From NCBI GenBank assembly GCA_036796555.1, contig DAIRCS010000137.1, positions 1 to 10,265 of the forward strand: DNA of 10,265 bases, in the 5' to 3' direction. The notes under the pieces were generated by a model. The model saw only the letters and a list, made by a program, of their open reading frames with translations, was not told the origin of the DNA and searched no databases. Source of the stretch: JAJXWB01 sp036796555 (GTDB lineage: Bacteria; Pseudomonadota; Alphaproteobacteria; Rhizobiales; Beijerinckiaceae). Made by a program: the position numbers and the translations under genes. Positions 6,288 through 10,265 of the stretch are shown piece after piece. Positions within the stretch are counted from its first letter, which is position 1. The number at the start of each line of letters is the position of its first letter.

Positions 6288-7715
6288 TCAGTTCTTCTTG
6301 TCGGCGTCGGGCGCCTTGGTCTCGGGCGCCGCCTCGGATTTCGGCTCCGCGGCCTTGGGCTCCGTCGTCTTGGGTTCGGTCGCCTTGGGTTCGGTCGCCT
6401 TGGGCGGCGACTGCTGGGCGAGCTGCTGGGCGGTCTTGATGCCGCGCAGCAGTTCGTCGGCCGCGATCAACTGCTTGTCCTTGGCCGCGTCCGGCGGGAC
6501 ATAGGCCTGCGAGCCGTGTTCTTCCGCGTCGCCGTTCTTGAGGTGGCCCTTGAGCGAGGCCTCGCCCTTCAGGTCGTCCTTGCCCTTCAGCTCGTCCGGG
6601 ACGTCCTGCAGCACGACGATATCCGGGTCGATGCCCTTGGCCTGGATCGAGCGGCCCGACGGCGTGTAGTAGCGCGCCGTGGTCAGCCGCAGCGCGCCGT
6701 TGTTCTGGCCGAGCGGGATGATCGTCTGCACCGAGCCCTTGCCGAAGGAGCGCGTGCCGATCAGCGTGGCGCGCTTGTGGTCCTGCAGGGCGCCGGAGAC
6801 GATCTCCGAGGCCGAGGCCGAGCCGCCGTTGATCAGCACCACCACGGGCTTGCCCTTGGAAATGTCGATCGGACGAGCATTGTAGCGCTGCGTTTCATCC
6901 GCATTGCGGCCCCGCGTGGAAACGATCTCGCCGCGCTCGAGGAAGGCGTTGGAGACCGCCACCGATTGGTCGAGCAGGCCGCCGGGATTGTTGCGCAGGT
7001 CCAGAATATATCCCTTGAACTGGTCCGCGGGGATTTCCTGCTGGAACTTCTGCATGGCGGCCTTCAGGCCGTCGTAGGTCTGCTCGTTGAACTGCGTGAT
7101 GCGGATGTAGCCGATGTCGTCGCCTTCCTTGCGCGAGCGCACCGACTTGATCTGGATGACCGCGCGGGTGAGCTTGACGTCGAGCTTCTTCTTTTCCTTG
7201 CCGCGCAGCACGGTCAGCGTGACGGTGGTGTTCACCGCGCCGCGCATCTTGTCGACGGCCTGGTTGAGCGTCATGCCCTGCACGGATTCGCCGTCGATGG
7301 CGGTGATGAGGTCGGCGGCCAGAATGCCGGCGCGCGAGGCCGGCGTATCGTCGATCGGGGTCACGACCTTCACGACGCCGTCTTCCTGCGTCACCTCGAT
7401 GCCGAGGCCGCCGAACTCGCCGCGCGTCTGCACCTGCATGTCGCGGAAGGACTTGGCGTCCATGTAGCTCGAATGCGGATCGAGCGAGGTCAGCATGCCG
7501 TTGATGGCGGCTTCCACCAGCTTCTGGTCCTGCGGCTTCTCGACATAGTCCGTGCGGACCTTCTCGAAGACGTCGCCGAACAGATTGAGGCTCCGGTAGG
7601 TGTCGGAAATCGCCGCGGTGGCGGGCAGGCCGAAGAAGTCGACCTTCTGGGCGACGCCGAAGGCCGACGCGCCGACAACCGCGCCGAGCAGCACATAGTT
7701 CACATTGCGCATCAT
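6288..7715 (-). CDS. ctpA: S41 family C-terminal processing peptidase (CtpA-like)
   Basis: A 475-residue periplasmic serine protease that cleaves proteins near their C-terminus. The N-terminus has a hydrophobic segment (about residues 6-22) that acts as signal or anchor. A PDZ domain spans about 96-180 (GEFGGLGIEV, TPASRAGILAADLITAIDG). The protease core includes GYILDLRNNPGGLL (235-248), GGSASASEIVSGALQD (297-312) with likely nucleophile S301, and GTRSFGKGSVQT (320-331) with general base K326 and Q330. The spacing of 25 between S and K matches CtpB. The C-terminal tail carries Lys/Pro/Glu repeats. ATG 7713-7715 overlaps the envC-like stop (ATGA) and has AAAAAGG seven bases upstream. Co-expression with the envC-like gene suggests control of cell-wall hydrolysis, as CtpA proteases degrade or process murein enzymes in other bacteria. 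Confidence 0.94.
   Translation of the reverse strand: MMRNVNYVLLGAVVGASAFGVAQKVDFFGLPATAAISDTYRSLNLFGDVFEKVRTDYVEKPQDQKLVEAAINGMLTSLDPHSSYMDAKSFRDMQVQTRGEFGGLGIEVTQEDGVVKVVTPIDDTPASRAGILAADLITAIDGESVQGMTLNQAVDKMRGAVNTTVTLTVLRGKEKKKLDVKLTRAVIQIKSVRSRKEGDDIGYIRITQFNEQTYDGLKAAMQKFQQEIPADQFKGYILDLRNNPGGLLDQSVAVSNAFLERGEIVSTRGRNADETQRYNARPIDISKGKPVVVLINGGSASASEIVSGALQDHKRATLIGTRSFGKGSVQTIIPLGQNNGALRLTTARYYTPSGRSIQAKGIDPDIVVLQDVPDELKGKDDLKGEASLKGHLKNGDAEEHGSQAYVPPDAAKDKQLIAADELLRGIKTAQQLAQQSPPKATEPKATEPKTTEPKAAEPKSEAAPETKAPDADKKN
6340..6399 (-). repeat. 15-bp tandem repeat encoding the protease C-terminal tail
   Basis: Four 15-base units in frame encode pentapeptides of the type K-(A/T)-(A/T)-E-P. 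The units at 6370-6384 and 6385-6399 are identical, and those at 6340-6354 and 6355-6369 are diverged. The tail is expected to be disordered, and unit number may vary between strains by slippage. Confidence 0.8.
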
Positions 7716-9140
7716 CCACGAACCTTTTTCGAATCAGGCTTGGACCACCACGGCCCCGGGTCTATCGGAGCGCCGTCTTTTCTGAACTCAACATAGAGGA
7801 TGGGCTGGCTTGCGCCAATGGCGACGGCCGAGGCCGTGCGGGTCGCGCCGTCGCCCATGACGCCGATCGGTTCGCCCGAAAGGACGAATTGGCCGACGGC
7901 GACATTGATCCTGTCCATCCCGGCCAGAACTATATAATAGCCGTCGCCCGCATTGACGATGAGCAACTGGCCATAAGTTCGATAGGGCCCGGCGTAGAGC
8001 ACCCAGCCGTCGGCGGGGGAGACCACCGTCGCGCGGGGCCGGATGCCGATCGAAACGCCCTTTTCCGTGCTGCCGAATGCGTCGGAGGCGCCGTAGGCCT
8101 TGACGATTTCGCCATTGGCGGGCAGCCGCACGCCCCCCCGCGCCCTCGGAAAACGAACGCGGGGGGGGAGAGCCCCCCCGCCCCCTGAAAGCCGGGGCCC
8201 CCTCCCGGGCCCCCNNNNNNNNNNGCAGGCGCCCGCGCGCCTTCGAAAACGGAATGGCGGGGGCCAGGCGGGCCGGGTCCTTGAACGGCGAGGCCTCGAT
8301 CCGGGCCTCCTGCTCCTGGGTCTCCAGCGCCGCCTGCTTCGTGCGCTCCTCGTCGTATTTGCGCGCCTCCTCGGCCGCCTTGCGCGCCGCGGCGCTCTCG
8401 CGCTCCATTCTGGCGATCAGGTCCTTGAGGCTCGTCGCCTGGCTCGCCAGTTCGGCGGCGCGCTTCTGCTCGGCCTCGAGCGCGCCCTGGACTTCGCCGA
8501 GCGTCTTCTGCCGCGTCTCGACCAGCGCCGCGAGCCGCGCGCGCTCGTTCTGGAGGCCTTGCTGCTCCCGCGCCAGATTGTCCTTTTCCGATGCGATCGA
8601 TGCGCGCAGGCTGACGAGATCGTTGAGGTCGCCGGCGAGCGCCTCCGTCTCGGCGCGCAATTGCGGCAGCACCGCGCCGAGCGTCATCGAGGCGCGAATG
8701 GCCTTCAGCACGTCCTCGGGCTGGACGAGCAGGGCCGGCGGCGTGCGATGGCCCATGCGCTGCAGGACGGCGAGAACGTCGGCCACCACGCCGCGGCGAC
8801 GTTCGAGCGAGCGGCGGATCGCTTCCTCGCTGCCGGTCAGCCGATCGAGCCGCTGCTCGATCCGCGCCATGCGCGCGTCGGCCTCGGACACTTTGGCGGA
8901 GGCGTCGAGAAGCGCCGTGTTCAGGCGGGCGCGGTCCTCGCGGATCGAGTCGATTTCCGCCTGAATTTTCGCGCGTTGCCCGGCGGAGGCCGAAAGCGTG
9001 TCCTCGACGCCGCGCAATTCGAGCTTCTTGCCTTCGACCGGATCGAAGCCGGGTTCGGTCGCCGGCTGCGCGAGCGCCGGCGCGGCGAGCAGCGCCGTCC
9101 CCGCCAAGGCGGCGATCCGGGCGAACTGGCGCGTCGACAT
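7712..9140 (-). CDS. envC: EnvC-like murein hydrolase activator (LytM/M23 domain), interrupted by an assembly gap
   Basis: Periplasmic activator of cell-wall amidases at division. From ATG 9138-9140 a signal peptide (MSTRQFARIAALAGTALL, ending APALAQ) leads into long coiled coils rich in Glu, Arg and Ala. An alternative ATG at 9153-9155 keeps the signal; neither has a good Shine-Dalgarno. The C-terminal LytM domain reads KGVSIGIRPRATVVSPADG, ...YGQLLIVNAGDGYYIVLAG..., ILYVEFRKDGAPIDP. The metal-binding His and Asp of active M23 peptidases are absent (KGVSI for HKGID; LYVEF for LHFEI), so it should be non-catalytic, as in EnvC. The two halves lie in different frames across an N run. Deleting 97 bases (8131-8227) restores one 443-codon frame reading ARGRLRLPANGEIVKAYG across the join. 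I therefore regard the gene as intact in the organism. Confidence 0.87.
8131..8227. other. Assembly gap with degraded duplicate contig end (10 N at 8215-8224)
   Basis: The sequence from 8128 to 8214 is full of G and C runs and looks like an error-rich copy of 8225-8310. Shared landmarks in the same order include GCA, CCGCGC, TCG.AAAACG.A, GGGGG, CCT.GAA and TCC.GGGCC. The N run is probably an arbitrary filler. The two contig ends overlap and were joined without merging. Any translation across this stretch is not real. Confidence 0.88.
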
Positions 9141-9218
9141 GGTTCCCGCGAACATGGAGCTTGAAATCAATGCGGTCCCGCAGTTCAGCCCGAAGACAGG
9201 CTTCGGGAAATAGCGTTC

Positions 9219-9240
9219 AAAAACGCCGGCAATACGGCGT
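9219..9240 (-). terminator. Intrinsic terminator after rlmH
   Basis: On the minus strand ACGCCG-TATTGC-CGGCGT forms a six-base stem with a six-base loop, directly followed by T residues (TTTTTG, counting the stem end). It begins 12 bases after the rlmH stop. It would separate rsfS-rlmH from envC-ctpA. A second hairpin (CCCGAAG-5-CTTCGGG, 9189-9207) lies further downstream in the envC-like leader. Confidence 0.6.
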
Positions 9241-9252
9241 GATTCGGCCAAT

Positions 9253-9735
9253 TCATGCGCGATGATACGGATGGCCGACCAGGATGGAAATCGCGCGATA
9301 GACCTGCTCCGCCGCCAAGGCCCGCACGATCTGGTGCGGCAGGGTGGCCGCGCCGAAGGAAAAGACCAGCGCCGCCTCGTTGCGCAAGCTCTCGTCGAGC
9401 CCGTCCGCGCCGCCGATCACGAAACACAGGTCGCGCTGGCCGGCGTCGCGCAGCGCGCCGATCTCGGCGGCGAACTTTTCGCTCGTCAGGCTCTTGCCGC
9501 GCTCGTCCAGCGCGACGATGAGCGCGCCTTCCGGGATCAGCGCGCGCAGCGCGCGCGCTTCCTCCGCCTTGCGGTCTTCCGGGCGCCGCGCGCGGCTCTC
9601 CTCCGTCTCCTTCAGCGTCAGGCCGGTCAGGCCGACCGCCTTGCCGGTCGCCGCGATCCGTTCGACGTAGCGCGCGACCAGCTCCCGCTCCGGGCCGGCC
9701 TTGAGACGGCCGACCGCGGCCAGGGTGAGACGCAT
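9253..9735 (-). CDS. rlmH: 23S rRNA (pseudouridine1915-N3)-methyltransferase
   Basis: SPOUT-class methyltransferase that methylates pseudouridine 1915 in helix 69 of 23S rRNA in the 70S ribosome, using S-adenosylmethionine. The 160-residue length is normal. The N-terminus MRLTLAAVGRLKAGPERELV, the segment LIVALDERGKSLTSEKFA (72-89), the SAM-binding FVIGGADGL (105-113), and the C-terminal knot with LPHQIVRALAAEQVYRA (132-148) and GHPYHR (154-159) are all diagnostic. The ATG at 9733-9735 has a weak GAGG-like site upstream. It follows rsfS by 12 bases, a common pairing, and ends at an intrinsic terminator. Confidence 0.95.
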   Translation of the reverse strand: MRLTLAAVGRLKAGPERELVARYVERIAATGKAVGLTGLTLKETEESRARRPEDRKAEEARALRALIPEGALIVALDERGKSLTSEKFAAEIGALRDAGQRDLCFVIGGADGLDESLRNEAALVFSFGAATLPHQIVRALAAEQVYRAISILVGHPYHRA

Positions 9736-9747
9736 GGAGGAGCCTCG

Positions 9748-10265
9748 TCAGTCGGCCCTGCGGCCGGCCTTCGCGCCCACGGGCTTTGCGCCGACGGACT
9801 TGCCCGCCGATTTGTCGGTCGGGCGGTCGCCGCTCCACATTTTCTCGAGATTGTAGAACTGCCGCACCTCCGGCCGGAAGATGTGGACGATCAGATCGCC
9901 CGCGTCGACCAGCACCCAGTCGTTGTGCGGCATGCCCTCGACCCGCGGCGCGGCGACGCCTGCTTCCTTGCACGCCTTGATGACGCGCTCGGCGATGGCG
10001 CCGACATGCGTGTTCGAGCGACCTTGGGCGATCGCCATCGTGTCGGCCAGCGAGGTCTTGCCCGCCAGATCGATCACGACGACGTTTTCCGCTTTGGAAT
10101 CGTCGAGGCTGTCGAGGATTTTTTGCAGGAGAGGCGTTTTCTGGACCGTAGGGTCCTGCGTGACGGCGGAGGGCCCTGCCGGGCCCGTGGCCGGTGGAAG
10201 GGGCGAACGACCCGCTTCCGGAAGAGCGACTGAAGTCAGTGCTGCGTCCTCGCTTTGTCGCGGCG
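9748..10265 (-). CDS. rsfS: Ribosome silencing factor RsfS (5' end outside the window)
   Basis: Cytoplasmic protein that binds ribosomal protein uL14 and blocks subunit joining when nutrients are short. The frame stays open to the window edge without an ATG, GTG or TTG upstream of 10077. The GTG at 10075-10077 would cut off the conserved LLQKILDSLDDSKAENVVV, so the true start must lie beyond 10265. The core reads VIDLAGKTSLADTMAIAQGR, THVGAIAERV, then HNDWVLVDAGDLIVHIFRPE and FYNLEKMW, all typical. The protein has an extra N-terminal region of at least 45 residues rich in Pro, Ala and Ser, and a basic C-terminal tail (KSAGKSVGAKPVGAKAGRR). It is likely co-transcribed with rlmH 12 bases downstream; nadD often lies upstream in relatives. 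Confidence 0.93.
   Translation of the reverse strand, partial: PRQSEDAALTSVALPEAGRSPLPPATGPAGPSAVTQDPTVQKTPLLQKILDSLDDSKAENVVVIDLAGKTSLADTMAIAQGRSNTHVGAIAERVIKACKEAGVAAPRVEGMPHNDWVLVDAGDLIVHIFRPEVRQFYNLEKMWSGDRPTDKSAGKSVGAKPVGAKAGRRAD

Noticed and set aside
6180..7796. A 538-codon plus-strand open frame opposite the S41 protease
   Set aside because: The minus strand encodes a protease with all motifs in the right order. The opposite frame is Arg/Val/His/Leu-rich with no domain, a usual shadow of GC-rich codon use.
8131..8214. The G/C homopolymer stretch as a G-quadruplex or phase-variation tract
   Set aside because: It aligns with 8225-8310 as an error-rich copy at a contig end, so the homopolymers are probably sequencing or assembly errors.
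7712..9140. The envC-like gene as a true frameshifted pseudogene
   Set aside because: The frame change coincides exactly with N bases and a degraded duplicate, and one simple merge restores a normal protein.
8100..9164. Plus-strand open frame opposite the envC-like gene
   Set aside because: It runs through the N run and the degraded duplicate sequence, and is a composition shadow of the coiled-coil gene.
9141..9251. Extension of the envC-like protein to an upstream TTG at 9249-9251
   Set aside because: It would put about 37 residues before the signal peptide and span the terminator and a second hairpin.

Overview
The window is a GC-rich, gene-dense chromosomal segment of an alphaproteobacterium, most likely of the order Hyphomicrobiales (Rhizobiales). 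The basis is the right half. There the order rsfS, rlmH, envC-like, ctpA-like S41 protease, divergent polysaccharide deacetylase, rppH, all on the minus strand, matches a cell-envelope/RNA cluster I know from rhizobial genomes. Genus cannot be fixed by eye; a Methylocystaceae/Beijerinckiaceae-like organism is only a guess. No phage, IS element, CRISPR array, tRNA or rRNA is visible.

Left part (1-2116, plus strand): the 3' part of a hotdog-fold acyl-CoA thioesterase, then a complete AMP-forming acyl-CoA ligase. Both act on acyl- or aryl-CoA thioesters, and a likely internal promoter lies between them. Middle part (2117-4010): a palindromic intergenic element, a minus-strand XRE/MmyB-type regulator, and, divergent from it, a two-gene operon of an NTF2/SnoaL-like protein and a four-helix membrane protein of unknown function. 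A small inverted repeat in the divergent promoter region is a candidate operator. A second, unrelated palindromic element lies in the next convergent gap.

Right part (4011-10265, minus strand, transcribed leftward): rsfS (cut by the window edge), rlmH, an intrinsic terminator, envC-like, ctpA-like (ATGA overlap), a strong hairpin, the deacetylase, rppH (GTGA overlap) and a VOC protein (8-nt gap). RsfS and RlmH act on the ribosome. The EnvC-like protein, the protease and the deacetylase-fold protein are periplasmic and fit cell-wall remodelling at division. RppH starts 5'-dependent mRNA decay.

The most notable anomaly is technical. The envC-like gene looks frameshifted around a run of 10 N. 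The homopolymer-rich sequence left of the N run is a degraded copy of the sequence right of it, so two overlapping contig ends appear to have been joined without merging. Removing 97 bases (8131-8227) restores one 443-codon reading frame. I found no convincing undescribed system. The best biological lead is the small MmyB regulator / NTF2 / membrane-protein module.
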